Source: Phylloscopus collybita
Lineage: Eukaryota > Chordata > Aves > Passeriformes > Phylloscopidae
Direction: 5' to 3'
Length of the DNA: 64,000 nucleotides
Assembly (NCBI GenBank): GCA_027886175.1
Contig: JAJNNQ010000027.1
Location: 6,586,001 to 6,650,000, forward strand
Shown here: positions 45,990 through 58,768 of the stretch, piece by piece
How positions within the stretch are numbered: position 1 is the first letter of the stretch
Layout of the letters: each line of letters begins with the position of its first letter
Position numbers and translations under genes: made by a program
The notes under the pieces: generated by a model
Told to the model about the DNA's origin: nothing
The model's database searches: none
What the model saw: only the letters and a program-made list of their open reading frames with translations

Positions 45990-47759
45990 CCAGTTTTCTT
46001 TGTGTTTGCTTTAGGCACAGGCAGTATTTACAAAGTTGTGGTTTCCACCTGCTCCAGGTTCTCAGGGCTGGAGTTCCCTGGGGGATCTGGCACAGCCACC
46101 CCAGGAGTGGGGGTACCTGTGCACAGAGGGCTCCCACTGACAGGGGTCACCCTCACCTTGCAGGTTCTCTGGACACACTTGGTGTCTGAAGGGGCAAATC
46201 CCAGTGTGCCCTGTCCCAAGGTATCCCATGATGGAGCAGGGCTGAGCCTGTGTGGTCCTGCAGAGCCTCATCCATGGCTCTCCCCTGGGGAGCCCTAGGA
46301 CTAAGGAGGGTGCTCTGGGAGCACATGGAACACCCCTCTGTGGCACCCCTGTTCCTGGGCACCCTCAGGGGCTGGAGCCAGCCTGGAGGGAGCTGCAGCA
46401 CAGGGGCCTGTGGCCTACATGGGCCAAGATTTCCTTTGGAAACCCCTCTGTCACCAGACTCTGGGACAAGCACAAGAATTGATCCTCCCAATTAAAGGCA
46501 TGACATTAATTGGCACAAATTTGTCCCTTGGACTTTCTAGCACAGCAAATGTCAGAACTTGTAATCCCTGTTCTGCACTCCCTGCCTGGGCACCAAAACA
46601 TCGGAACCCTCCAGAACATCTTTCATTAGCACCAACCTGCCGAGAGCTACAGGGGCAGAACCCACCCCCAATCACACAGAGAAATACTTGGCATTGATAG
46701 TCTGGGGCAGAGCTGAAACAAAAGTACTTTAATGCCAAGAGAGAGGATTTTTAGTACTGAATTCATTCTCCATGAACAATCATGAAAGCTCTTGGTCTGC
46801 TCGCCTGCCACAGATGTGTATTGCCACGGCTGGCTTCTGGGTGATGACTGATTTTTATTAATCTCTTCACAACTCTGATGCTGTTCCTAAGGTGCAGAGA
46901 TGATATTTCAGAGCCAGATGAGCTCAGCACAGCTTGTGCAACACACAGAATTTCCAGACCCAGACATTCAGGCCATGCAAACTGATACTTTTTCATCTCT
47001 GTGCAAAGATCATTATTAGGACATCACTGATGTAGCACACACTTCTCAGAGCTGTCCCTTCTATCCACCTCTCCCAGTCACTGCACAGACTTCACTCCAA
47101 GCAGTTTCTGATAGAGCTCAGCAGCACATGGGATTTCAGTCTGGTTTTTCCTCATCCTCTCCTGAACTGTCTCCACACACAGTGAGTGGGCCCTGCAGCA
47201 GCAGCATTAATGTGTCACCTCCCTGACACTGAGGTCCATGTCACAACTTTTCATCAAAAGCAGCAAAGAAATGATTCCCACTGCATCCCAGACAGCTTTG
47301 GGGGACTTTGTGTGGCTGCAGCTCCAGCACCAGCCCTGGTGCACAGGAATTTCCAGAGGAGATACACTGAAGGAATCGGCCATTCCTTCAGAGAAGAACA
47401 TCAGTTTGCACGGCCCAAATCCCCACAAACACTGCAGGCTGTGGTAACCCAGACTCTGCATTTACACTTTGGGCCTCACTCTTCCTCTGACTAAAGTCCC
47501 CCCAGTTTCCCTCATGCTCAGGTTCCCAAGATAATTAAAAGCGGCATTAGGAGCAGGGATAGATGATGGGAATTGTCCCAAGGCTTGACAAAATTTCTCT
47601 TCTCAGGCCTGACAAATCCAGCCAAGGAGAGAGGGAAAGCCTGCATGAAAGCGGTGTGCAATCAGAGTACTAATCAAATTTAGGCATAATGAGAGAAGCT
47701 TAAGAGGTTTTCAGTGTTTGGAACAAGATTAGCTGCTCCAGGCACAGGAAGGATGCAAC
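45990..47759. other. 3' flank of the repeat gene, copy 1
   Basis: Non-coding by all signs, and nearly identical to 61052-62820. No TE or exon recognised. Confidence 0.5.
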
Positions 47760-47997
47760 ACAAAGCAGAAAAAACCTGAACATTTCAGTTACTAACAAAG
47801 CCCACTGAAGGGGATCCCAGCACATCATCTCACAGTGGGAGGAAATAACACAGCAAGAAATGGCTGATGTGGAAAATTCATCTCATCACATCCCCAGGGG
47901 CTTGCCACCCTTTTCCACACCATTCCTGGAGGAAAAGGTGCTGCAGGGATGTGATGTCCGTTCTTGTGAGCAGCAAATCCGAGCGTTCAGCTGGCAG

Positions 47998-50420
47998 AGT
48001 GCTGCCAGCTGCTCCTGCTCCTCCTCTGAGTCATTGCCCCGTTACCTTGGCGAGCACAGCCTCGAGTACCTGAGAGCAGCTCCAGCACCGAGAGAACGTC
48101 TTGTTTCCTGTTCCTAGAGCAGCACAAATCTGATTCCAGATTCTCCCCCTGCTGCTAATTAATTAAATAAAATCAGGAGCACGTTAGCAGTTGCAGAAGG
48201 GACTCGCCGGTTTGCGCACACTGCCTCCAGTCCCCTCCACAGCATCCCTGTGGAACACAGCTCTTTTTCCTCAGCATTTCAGGGGTGGTGTTCCCCCTCC
48301 CAGTTTTTGCCTTGTGTCTGGTAGAAGGCACCAAAATAAAGTTATTTGCATGAGGAGGGGATATGTTTCGGGCTGATTTTGGACAAGAAGCCCGATGGGA
48401 CCTCACCCTTCTCCCTGATGCCTTGGGCTGCCACACTCTGGATGAGAGTTTCTTCAGCAGCACCTGATCCTGTGCCAAAAGCATGAAACCCTCTGATTTC
48501 ACCTCAAGTGGCCACACTAATTATTTCTTTTCTTACAGGGCTTCTGAAGCTGCCTGAATTTACTCAATAAATTCCCCCTAACCTGCCACAGCTTTGGCTG
48601 AGGGCACAGGGCCCCTTGCAGGCCCTTGCCACCTCGGTGCCACCTCGCAGGCAGTGTGTGGCAGGAAGGCCTCATCCAGGACCCCATCCACAGGGATGCA
48701 AAGAGAACGAAAAGCTCTCTCAAACATGCTGTGAAATCAGCCAGAGAAATTGTCCTTGACCAGCTGTGTCTCCAGGCCCTGCTTCCAGGGCTGGCACCAG
48801 CAAATGGGCTCTTGTGTGAATGAATAGACCTCTCAAAACCCATGGGAGCAATTCCCACCCCAGCCCTGCCTGCTCCAAGTGGCATCATTTTGGGACCTGA
48901 CTGCTTCAAAGGTGAAAGCATATTCTCTCTAATTTGCTAAATGGACAAATTTACTCCTCCCAGGAGACAATCTCATTTCCATCTTCTACCTCTTTAGCTT
49001 TGTACGCTCAGTCCATAACATGAAAAGATTTTTCCTTAATTTCATCTCCAGGAAAGAAGGAATTGATCTTTTATTTGCAGCACTTTAAATTGGCATGTTG
49101 ACTACAAAAATCCCCTGCTCATCACATTGAAGGCTGATCCAATAGTTCCAATTACTCCACTAATGGAGATCTTTACAGGAAGGGGTGGAAGGGACAGGAT
49201 CAAAATGGATGAGTCTTCTCACATGGAAGGAGGCAGAGGAAGAAGCAGAATCTGGGAAGACAGCGCTGCTTTAAATTTGGATATCTGCTGTGCATGGCAA
49301 GACAAAACACGACCCGTTCCTCATCCTGTTCCTGTATGTGATTGAACCCACTCGTCCCCAGCTGTGGAAGTGTGGTGCAGAGTCTGGTCCTCACTCCCCT
49401 GGCAAATGACAGAGCTGAGCTGATCTCAGCCTGGAATCCCTGTGGATTGACAGCAAGGACTTGTACAAGACGTAACTTGTGTGTTTGCAACAAGCACAAC
49501 ATCCACTGGCAGGGAATGTTTTCCCCTTCATCCTTCCCACTGGAGAGAGATACTCTCTAGGTATTTCTCTAGGAAAATCAACTCTCTAGTGTGGACAAAG
49601 CAGTAGAGATGGAAGGTTCTGTGTGCCTCAAAAAGCCATTAGCCTGTTCATCCTACAGCTCTCCCCTCACAGCCATCAGTTCTGCACAGAGCAAGCAGCA
49701 AACTGGTCTCTACTGGCATTGCCTGTGGTCTGAACTGGGAATCGTGGATCACCATCAAGCTCCAAGTGATTTCTAGTGTGAAGTATTTTACACAGTACCC
49801 TACAGATTCTGGTTCTGGGTCAGTCCCACAGCAGGTTTGAGGAGTGTTTAGGTCAACAGGGTCTCCCCCAGGCTGCAGCTGGAGCTTGGGGCCTCCCTCC
49901 AAACTACAGCACAGTAAAAAATAAGTACTAAGGTCACAATGAAAAATCCTCTGCTAAGTCTTCTTTAGTGTCTCTCAGCCTCTAATTCTTGTTGTAAAAT
50001 GCTATTTAGGAAGATCAGATTGATCAAAATCAGAACATTTTTGTGGATTTTTGTAAAAATGCTTTTTGAAGCTTTAAAATGGAGGGATTTTTACTGAAGT
50101 CATTATTCCTCTTAAAAATTTCCCAGCATCCTGTTGTTTTAACTTTCCACTCTTATCTCCTCCCAACTTTAACCAGCCCAGAGCCACTCGTTCTGCTGAC
50201 AGCCACCGTGCCCGTGTGCCATTTGCTGAGCATCATCTGCATGAGGCCTCAGTTGCTCACCAAGGAAAACTCACTTCTTCAGATTCTTTGCAGAATCAGG
50301 GAAGATCTTGCTTGCTCAGTTGGGCAGTGGAAAATTTTTCTATTAAAATCTGCCCTGTGTGAAATCACTGATGTATTTTTGACTCAGAAAAATCTGTTTA
50401 TTTTCTGCTGTTAAATAAAG
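47998..50420. other. copy-2-specific sequence, left part
   Basis: Unique sequence missing from copy 1. No gene is supported. 48600-48700 is locally GC-rich. No terminal repeats suggest a transposon. Confidence 0.4.
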
Positions 50421-50626
50421 AGTGAGCAGCTCTGTGAGCAACACCACAGCAGAAGAAACAAAGACTGTTACTCAAACACCCTCTCTGAAAAGCAGAACAC
50501 AAGCCCTTCAGATGAGATTAAGAGCTCAGTTACAGCAGAGAAAGAGCCTTTCATTAAATCACACATACAACATAATAAGGACAAATTACAAAGCTCTTCA
50601 GAAGCAAATCTGTGTCAGACTGCTGG
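50421..50626 (+). CDS. candidate exon, unrecognised protein
   Basis: A frame open from 50419 to 50937 contains a coding-like stretch (polar, with Lys/Arg/Gln-rich helix LQMRLRAQLQQRKSLSL) that ends at a strong donor, TGCTGG/GTAAGG, after 50626. A pyrimidine-rich stretch TTTATTTTCTGCTG precedes it, but the acceptor AAATAAAG is imperfect. The frame has no ATG before codon 30. It may be one exon of a gene whose others I did not find, or a chance frame. If real, copy 1 has lost it. Confidence 0.25.
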
Positions 50627-52261
50627 GTAAGGAGGCTCTTCAGGGGGAGCCTTCAGTGGTTTCTCCTGCCCTTCTGAAGAAATGTGTCCTATACACCTCA
50701 TCTAACCACATTTTTGAGGGAAGCTCACAACCAGAATCCTATGGGGCATTCAATTCTTTCAATGCCTCTCTTCCAATGACAGAGATGAGCAGTATAAGCA
50801 GCCATCCCCTCATGTTTGTAATGAGTGGGGGGAAGCCTCGGGTTAGTGCTGATGTGCACAGTTTAGAAGTGCAATGGTTTGTTTTGCTAACACAGAAAAC
50901 CCAGAAGCTCAGTGTTGTCTCAGTCCCATATTGGTAACAGGAGATAACCTGTGGAGTTGAAAGAATTTTAAGGCCCAGCAGCTAAGGGATGAATCAACTA
51001 CCTAAAGTCAAACCCTGGACGTAACTCTTTAATTCCAGCATTTCTGCCATGCTCTCCTGTCTGCAAAAACCTCCACCGAGAAAGCTGCAGATAAGGGGGT
51101 GAGCAAAGAACAAATTCACACAGAGGAGGGAGCCCAGAGACCCTCAAGCCAGAGAGGCCCCTCCCTGGCCAGCCAGGCTGCCCAAACTTTCAAAAACACT
51201 CCAGTGTGCAAAACCCATGCACACGAACCACAGGCAGAAATACCCACTGGCTTCTGGATTTGCAGGTGACTACACAAGTGTGAACCTGGAGCTGAGGGAT
51301 TGGATGCTTTTCCCTGCCCAGAAATCCACGGCACTGCATGGCAGAGCTCAAAGTGGAAAGAGAAGGGTTACAGGGCTGCCCAGAATCCTGCACCTGGGAA
51401 AGTCCAGGTTCAGTCACAGAGTTGTCACCACTTGATTTTGTTCTGTTGTTATTCTGCTCTCCTGGAATATATTATGGTTAATTAAAGGCAGTTAGCTAAT
51501 TGGATTGTAAGCAGGTGCTGTTGAAAAAAAACCAGACCACTGTGCCCCTTTGAGAAGGCAGACAGGAGATTCATTGAAATTCCCTTTGAAAAGACATCCC
51601 AATCCCTGTTGATGAAAACAGCCAAGGAAAAGTCAAGGGGAAAAGAACAGTGTTTTTCTGGAGGTTTCACAACTCAGGCACCTGTAAACCCCATCAAGTA
51701 TTAGGATGGAGGATTGTCATTCCCACATCAGGAAACCTCTCAAAGACTAGAAAGGTTTCATTGAAAAGCAGTGGCAGGATGCACAAAGTTGAACAATGAT
51801 CCATGAAGTTCTAATATTCCCATCAAGGTGGGATGAGATGAGTAGGAGCAGATGCCTGGGGCTCTTCAAAAGCCAGACCTCAGAGCTGAGACAGGATTTA
51901 ATCCTGATATCCCTCTAGTTACCCAGAAAAGGATCAAGCCATGTGAGGGAGCTCAGAAAGCCAGAGTGCTCAAAACAGCAGCAAGTACACAGAGGGAAGA
52001 AGAGGAAATACAGCTGGATACTTCCTAATGCTCTTCCTTGGACTGACCTGATGTCTGGTGCAGTGAGTCACAGAAAACTTGCTCAAAACATGGGCAGCAG
52101 AAGTGAAAGTGTTCACTGATAAGCAACAGAAAAAATTAAGAGCATATAGGAGGGAGCATAGTCACGAGGACCTGGAGAAGAAAGAACCCCAAAAGGCCAG
52201 ACATGATGTAATATTGTGCATAATGAGGGTAAAATACATGTTGCTATTCACCATGTATCCA

Positions 52262-52312
52262 CAGAATTATAGGACACTTTGGGTTGGAAGGGACCTTTAA
52301 AGGTCATCTGGT
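52262..52312 (-). mobile_element. short CR1 LINE tail
   Basis: AGAATTATAGGACACTTTGG, GTTGGAAGGGACCTTTAAAG and GTCATCTGGT form the reverse complement of the CR1 3' terminus. Only about 50 bases remain. Confidence 0.8.
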
Positions 52313-54926
52313 ATGACAGACTACTGAAAGCAACAGAAAAACAATATCTTAACTGCCAGGGAAAATGGTATTGAAAACAACCTAAGATTAGAGCCAAAAC
52401 AGCAACATCTTATGTTTGAACTAAAGATTTATCAATAATAATGCTGCCCACCACTGAGGGACACACTATACCAGAATCCCTGCACTCCAGTTTCCCCATA
52501 CTGTGCTATCAAACCTCTCCATGCTCCCCAGCTCCTGCAGAAACTGGACTTTGTGATGTGACCCCAGCTTGGCAGCAGCCCACTGGAAACACCACCTCAG
52601 AGAAGTGCATCACCACTTCTACAAAATAAGGCAGTTTTTACCTGAACATCAAGCAACACTAAATTTCTCTGGGAAGCATGGGGTGCAGGATAATCAGAGA
52701 CAGAAAAGGGATGTGTCTGTGGAGCAGAGGGCTGGTTTAAATTCTCATTAGCTTGTTAACAGCTGGTTTCATGAGTCTGCCTACAGACAATCATAATTAC
52801 TTAGTGGCTACTGCAGGGTGAAAAGCCATTTCAGTTTATTAATGTTCTCAGAGCTGCAAACCTGTCAGTGAAATTATTTTTAAAGTGGCTTGTAAAGTTT
52901 GTCTCTTCTCAAAGAACATGTCAGACTGATAGACCGGAGTGTGAAATTTACACCCCAATAAAAGGGAGTTGGAATGCGGTTTAATACCACTTGAAGCGTT
53001 CTGCTCTGAGAAACTGTCCCCAAAGCCCAGGTGGACCTTTCTCCATTGGAACTCTTAGAAATTTGTGGAAGCTATAACTTTGGCATTAATTTTACAGGAG
53101 CACTTGCAGCCCAAGGGTCAAGACCAAAGCCATAAAATGCTGTGCAAACCCTGAGCTTTCTCAAACCAGAGGGAAACTTGTATCTAAAGGTCTGCCTGGA
53201 GCCCAGGACTACTGCATTTCCTCTAGTGGGATTCTGTCATAAAGCTTAGCCTGCAAAAAAAGGTAGACTTTAAGTTTAGCTTAGTTAAATATTCCCCCTA
53301 AACCAGCATAAATTATATTTTCCTCACTATAATCCATGGTTTATCCACTCCTAATTACTCTTTTTTCCTGCCCTAAGCACCATCCTTACTCCTACAACAG
53401 GCTGATGACTTTCATCACATTTATTATTCTACAGACATATGTTGGATTAAAGTTTAGCTAAACGAGAGCTTTATCCAGCTCCTGCCAGAGCTAATGGAGA
53501 AGATATTTCAGTTTATTCAAAGCAGCTGTTATCTCAGAAAGAGGATCATGCTTAAATTAGGATAAAAGTTCGGCCAGAATCCATATTCCTTTGTTTCCTC
53601 CAACCATTCACTAAAAGCCCTACCAGTCACTTAAGAGCTTTTAAAATCATTTCTAGTATTCATTACATGGCCAATTATTACAAGAGCCCTGAACCTGCAG
53701 TGTAGTTAATGACCATCTCTGACATATTTCTTACATGTATTTTCTTTCCACATTTTCTTCAACAATAGCTAACCAGGTGCCTCCCCCTTTTTTATCTCCT
53801 GGGGTTTTTTTTTTATTTACTCTCATCCTCCATGGCACACCACAGAGTACTTCCACAAAACCAGCCTGCACCAGCCACTATTTCACAACTCACCCATAAA
53901 ATCCCAATCTTTTACATTTCCACTTCTTCATCTTCCCATCCACAGAGGGGAGTCAAGGTCAGTCAGATGCGAATGAGGTGTTTAAGCTGAGAGGTGATGA
54001 GGCAGTGATTGCTTGATGAGTAGTGGAGGAGGAAAGGTCTTGGCTGTGCCTCAGTTTCTAAATCATCCTCAGTTGTGCAGGAAAATTAAGGACAGAGCAG
54101 GGATGCTCCTCTGACCAGCTTCCCCATGGCATCGTTCCTGTCACAAAGTCAAAGACAGGCAGGTCACACATATTCTCTTAACTCTGACTCCTGCTGGCAT
54201 GACAATATCAAAAAACAGGGAAAAAATTCTTATCAGAGATTTTCATCATGTGACCTCAGGATTCTCCATGCTCTTGCAAAGGGGAAATGTTCATCAGGCA
54301 AAGGATATGAGAAGAAGCCTCAAATGGTCCAAAATCCCAGCAATAATATTTTGTCCTATGGAAACCTTCACCAAAGCAGGTCACAATTCAAGCCCTTTGT
54401 ACACCCATTTCCTGGTGTGCACCTCACAATGAGGTGTTCCTGCTGCTCCAGGGACCCAACACAAACCTTATAGCCCCACACAAACAGCCCAAGGGGCTGC
54501 ACCCTTCCCTCCAAACCTGGGTACCTGCAACAGCCACCTCTGTGCTGAGCTGAGCCTGCTTCTCCCCAAAACAAGGTGGTGAATTTATCCTTGAAAAGAC
54601 TGACAACAGCATTCTTGTCTTCTCCAAACGAGCCATCATTTCACAACTGTAATCTCCACACCGAGACTTTATTCCCTTAAAGTGTCCAAGTACACAGGCA
54701 GCAGCATCAAGGAAGGCACTGAAGTGAGTCAAGTTCAACCCAAAAGACCTCTCAGCTCCCTGTTAAAGCTCACACAAGCAGTAGAGAAAGAATTAATGCT
54801 CCCATAACTGACATCTAACAGCCACAGGGCAAGTGGAAATTTGGTTTTAGGGAATGAAGAAAATACAGAAAAAGCACTAAGTAATAAAAGGTGAGAAAAA
54901 TCCATCACTACAACAGGTAAATGAAA

Positions 54927-54964
54927 GTAAACCACTTGAAGAAACGTAAACCACTTGAAGAAAC
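54927..54964 (+). repeat. 19-bp tandem duplication
   Basis: GTAAACCACTTGAAGAAAC occurs twice without a gap. Confidence 0.95.
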
Positions 54965-55814
54965 AGAGGTAGATGGAGGGAAAAAACAAAACAAAACCAA
55001 CCCACAATTAATAGTGTCCATGACACCCAGAGCCAAAACAAGCCCAGGGGATCAGGAAAGAGGTAAGCATGTGCTCCAAACAACAGCAGAAATGAAGTGA
55101 GATCTCTGGAGGGGACAAAAGAAAAAGGCAGCCTGAAGAAAGGAAAAAATGCCTCCCCATCTTTCATTCCCTGTCCACAAGGTGTTTTGGCTTTTTTTAA
55201 TCAAGAGTCTCTTGTATCATGTGTTGGAAATCCAGAAAAATAAAGGTCAGGAGAAGCATGGTTTATTGGGAACATTCCTGCATAGCAGACAAGATATATC
55301 CTTGTGCAAATTATTCCATGCAGCACTCACTCCTTTAATTGCTTCTTTTCCTCTTCCTGGGGAAGCAGAGTTGCTTTATTTACTCCAAGCAGTGTTTTCT
55401 CCCTCCTCCCTGGCAAAGAACAAGTTCCCATCTTGGCAAGTGCTCACTTTTTACTTAATGCTCATCACACCCCTGCTAAGGAGAGTGGAACAGGTTAATT
55501 TATCACTTATTACAATGATTAACTTGCCCAGCTGCCAGGTTCAACAGCCCCAGAGTGCCTCAGGTTTTACAGGAGAACAGAAGGAAAAGCTCCATTGAAT
55601 TAGGCTGCTGCCTCACTGGCCCTCCTTGCCTGTCAAACACATTCAGCTATTCTTGTACTGCCCTGTGAAAATCCCCCATAAAATAAAAGTGGAAGTCCCT
55701 CATCACCTGTGAGAAAGCACAGCTAGGTTCTGCTCAGGGCATTTCAAACTACATGGGGTATTTGAGACCTTCCCTTGCAAAGGCAGCATCTCAGGAAAAC
55801 CCAAAGTTTCTTTT

Positions 55815-55990
55815 CATGGACTCACAGGATGTGTTGGGTTGGAAGGGACCTTAAAGCTCCTCTTGTTCCAACTCCTGCCATGCTAAGGACACCTTCCCCT
55901 AGACCAGGTTGCTCCAAGCCCCATCCAACCTGGCCTTAAACACTTCCAAGGGTGAGACTATCACAGCTTCTCTGCAACTGTTTTCTTCCT
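55815..55990 (-). mobile_element. CR1 LINE 3' fragment, antisense
   Basis: TTGGGTTGGAAGGGACCTTA, CTAGACCAGGTTGCTCCAAG, CCCATCCAACCTGGCCTTAA and ACTTCCAAGGGTGAGACTAT are CR1 3'-end landmarks in reverse-complement order. Confidence 0.93.
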
Positions 55991-56470
55991 CCCAGATCTA
56001 AAATCATACCACACTTAGCAGCCTCAGAGACAGAATTCTATTATATATCTACATTTTTCTAGGAAAGAAATATGGCAAACCTTGTTTACATCTGACTTTG
56101 CAAAATCAACACAAGCTCTTAAGAAAGGGCTGCCACCTATTTTTCTTATTTTTCCCTATTTGGTGCAACACTTCTCATTCTGTTGTTGTTTGGAGCACTA
56201 TTTTAATATATCTGGCCGAGGCTGCTTAAAATAGTACAGTGAGATACCAGGGTGTGAGGGGTGGAAAACTGAGCTCTTGCACATCCAGTGTTTCTGTTGT
56301 TGGAAGTCTTAAATCCCACCTCTCTGGTGGGATGAAATAAGTGCTACCAATCCAACTTCTAAAGTATCATGCATCAAGCTGACACTATTTTAAGACTTTA
56401 AAAAAAAAAAAAAACAAACCAAAACAATTTAAACAAACCTTTGCTTCTTTCCATTTTCTCTGTTCCACAG

Positions 56471-56615
56471 GTTATAACAGAAGACAGGAGAGAAAGATTG
56501 TTTTGGGAACAATGCTTTCAAGACTCTAAAAATAATATGAAAACTGCTCTGCCACACTCTCAGCTGTTACAGCCCCAAAAAGCACTGGCTGTCTTTGCTC
56601 AGAGTCACAATTGTG
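56471..56615 (+). CDS. candidate internal exon, copy 2
   Basis: Counterpart of 41959-42105 with the same acceptor (GTTCCACAG) and donor (TTGTG/GTGAGA). It is 145 bases, two fewer than copy 1, and ends in phase 1. Phase 1 is what the next recognisable exon (58769) needs, so direct splicing would keep the frame open in this copy only. The product is unrecognised, and membership in the repeat gene is inferred. Confidence 0.35.
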
Positions 56616-58082
56616 GTGAGATTTCTACCACACCACAGGACAGTCATTTTTTGGTTTTCTCCTGGGAATAACTACAGCACCTCTGGGCAGTAAGGCAAAC
56701 ACGAGCCTCTCTTAATGGCCCTTGGAACTGGACATGTGAAATGAGGTACACAAAGCCAAAGGCCAGCTGGACCTGTGATCTCTCCATAGGACTTCACATT
56801 CTTCCCAGGAAGATCAATGGGAATCACTGTTTTGCCAGGGAAACTGCAGCAGCTGGGAATTTGGTGTAGAAAATGTGCTTTCTGCTTTCTTCACAGCCAA
56901 AATTCCTACACACTTCTGGTAGGTCCTTCCTAGATAAGGACCATGTTTGAACTGAGGGACAGCGAAGCAAAATGGCAATCCAGGAATAAATTTGCCTGTA
57001 CACAATACCCTCCATCCATGTGCATGGTTGCTCACTGGCACACGGGAGTAAGGAAGGAACCCAAATGCATGACTGTATATAAATCAGATGTCTGGAGGGA
57101 TGAACAAATCTCACAGGGATGTGGAAACCTCCCCTGAAAACCCAGATCTGGGAGAGCTCTTCTGTGGTTCCAGGCATGAAGATGCTCAGAACCTTCCACA
57201 GAAGCTCAGCAGGCAGCAGGATTGTGCCTGAACCTCACTCTGGAAATGCCAGTGCCTCAGCTGAGAGCTGTGGGAATGATTTACATTGCACTGAGAGGGC
57301 CCACAGTCCTGCAAGGCTCTTTCATCAGGAGCAAACAGCAGCCTGGAGGGTGGGGAATGCTGCATCTGTACCACTGCCTGCTCATCCTTCACCTTGATGC
57401 AGAGCTGCCCCCAAAGTTGCCATGTATCACTTTTTATGTTTCTCCTGGTGGGTACATTTGGGAGCAGCTGTTCTATGGGGTTTTTTATGGTGATCCTGTA
57501 GGAAGCAGCCACTCGCCTGCTGTGATATCCTCACAATGAATATTAACTCCTCATTCCCTTTGGTTTTATTTGGCGCTTTTTGTCGATTTGTTTGATTGGT
57601 TTCTTTGGGTTTGTTTGGGTTTTTTCTATTTTGGTATGAGTTTTTTTGTTTGCTCTGTTACAAATGACTGTTCAAATTGGCACAGCCAAACTCCAGAAAA
57701 TGTAAACCAGGCTCAACTTTCCAGAAATTTCTTTTGACTGGGTTTAGCTGCATCCCCCAGGCTCGGGATCAACACTATAGTTGCAGGTTTTGCTCTGCCC
57801 AGACTCTGCTCAGTGTTCCACAAATGGACAAGACAATGGATATTTTGCCAAGCTTCCCTTCAAACAGCAAAACCTGGGTCAGCATGACAGAAAAGAAGGA
57901 AAAAAAGGAAAATATTCACCAGTTAGAACAGAGCCAGTGTCCCACCATCTTCCCCTCCACCATTATTAATTTTGTGCATTAAGAGACAAGCCTGGCCCTA
58001 AAGCTCCCATCTCTCAGTTCCTGATGCTCTTTGCCATCCTCCAGCCTTGATCCCACTGATCTGACTGGCTGCTCTCCATGTA

Positions 58083-58482
58083 CGGCTGGGGATGCTCAGC
58101 CTGGAAGGAGAAGGCACTGGGGAGGCCTCACTGCAGCTGTGCAGAGCTTGAAGGGTCCCACAGGAAAGATGGGGACAGAGTGCTCAACAGGGCGTGTGGT
58201 GAGAGAAGAGAGGGGGATGGCTTTCAAGTGCAGGAGGTTGACTTAAGTTGGGTCTAAGGAAGTTGCTCTTTTACACCAAGTGTGGTGAGGCACTGACCCA
58301 GGCTGTTCACAGAGCCTGTGGATGCCCTGTCCTTGGGAACATCCAAGGCCAGGTGGGAACAGGGCTCTGAGCAACATGGCCTGTGGGAATATTGCTCAGG
58401 TTGGAAGAAGATGATCTTTAGATGGGCTTCTCCAAGCCCAGCCGTTCACAGGTTCCATCATTCCATGGTCTCCACGGTCTAC
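58083..58482 (+). mobile_element. CR1 LINE 3' fragment inside copy 2
   Basis: Same element as 43587-43985, at the equivalent place in copy 2. It was therefore present before the duplication. Confidence 0.88.
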
Positions 58483-58710
58483 TTCAGGGCATTGTGATAT
58501 CACATCCCATGTTTCAACTGGAACTCCCAACCTCCAGCAAAGAGCACAACACAACCATTGGCCGTTGTGCCAGCCCAGCCGTTCACAGGTTCCATCATTC
58601 CATGGTCTCCACGGTGCACTTCAGGGCATTGTGATGTCACAGCCCATGTTTCAACTGGAACTCCCAAGGTCCAGCAAATAGCACAACACAGCCCTTGGCC
58701 GTTGTGTCAG
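58437..58710 (+). repeat. 137-bp tandem repeat, two units, copy 2
   Basis: 58437-58573 and 58574-58710, matching the array at 43941-44214 with the same unit number. Confidence 0.92.
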
Positions 58711-58768
58711 CCCACCCTTCACCCTGCTCCTATCACCCTGCTTCTCACCTGTTCCCTGATACCCCCAG

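Larger units (their letters stand above)
41506..47759 (+). repeat. segmental tandem duplication, copy 1 (internally deleted)
   Basis: 41506-41753 matches 47762-47997, and 41754-47759 matches 56251-62820, both in the same orientation. Copy 1 is directly followed (47762) by the start of copy 2, so the arrangement is head-to-tail. Relative to copy 2 it lacks 8253 bases at the CAG/GGTGTGAGG junction (41753/41754). Most of the body is nearly identical to copy 2; around 42440-43040 I see only about one difference in 600 bases. Only the repeat exon and its 3' side differ strongly in length. Confidence 0.93.
50627..56250. other. copy-2-specific sequence, right part
   Basis: AT-rich non-coding sequence with two antisense CR1 fragments and one 19-bp tandem pair, listed separately. 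The rest shows nothing I can name. Confidence 0.4.

Noticed and set aside
47998..56250. 8253-bp segment as an inserted transposon splitting copy 2
   Set aside because: No terminal repeats, target duplication or transposase/reverse transcriptase frame. A microhomology deletion in copy 1 explains the junction more simply. An outgroup is still needed.
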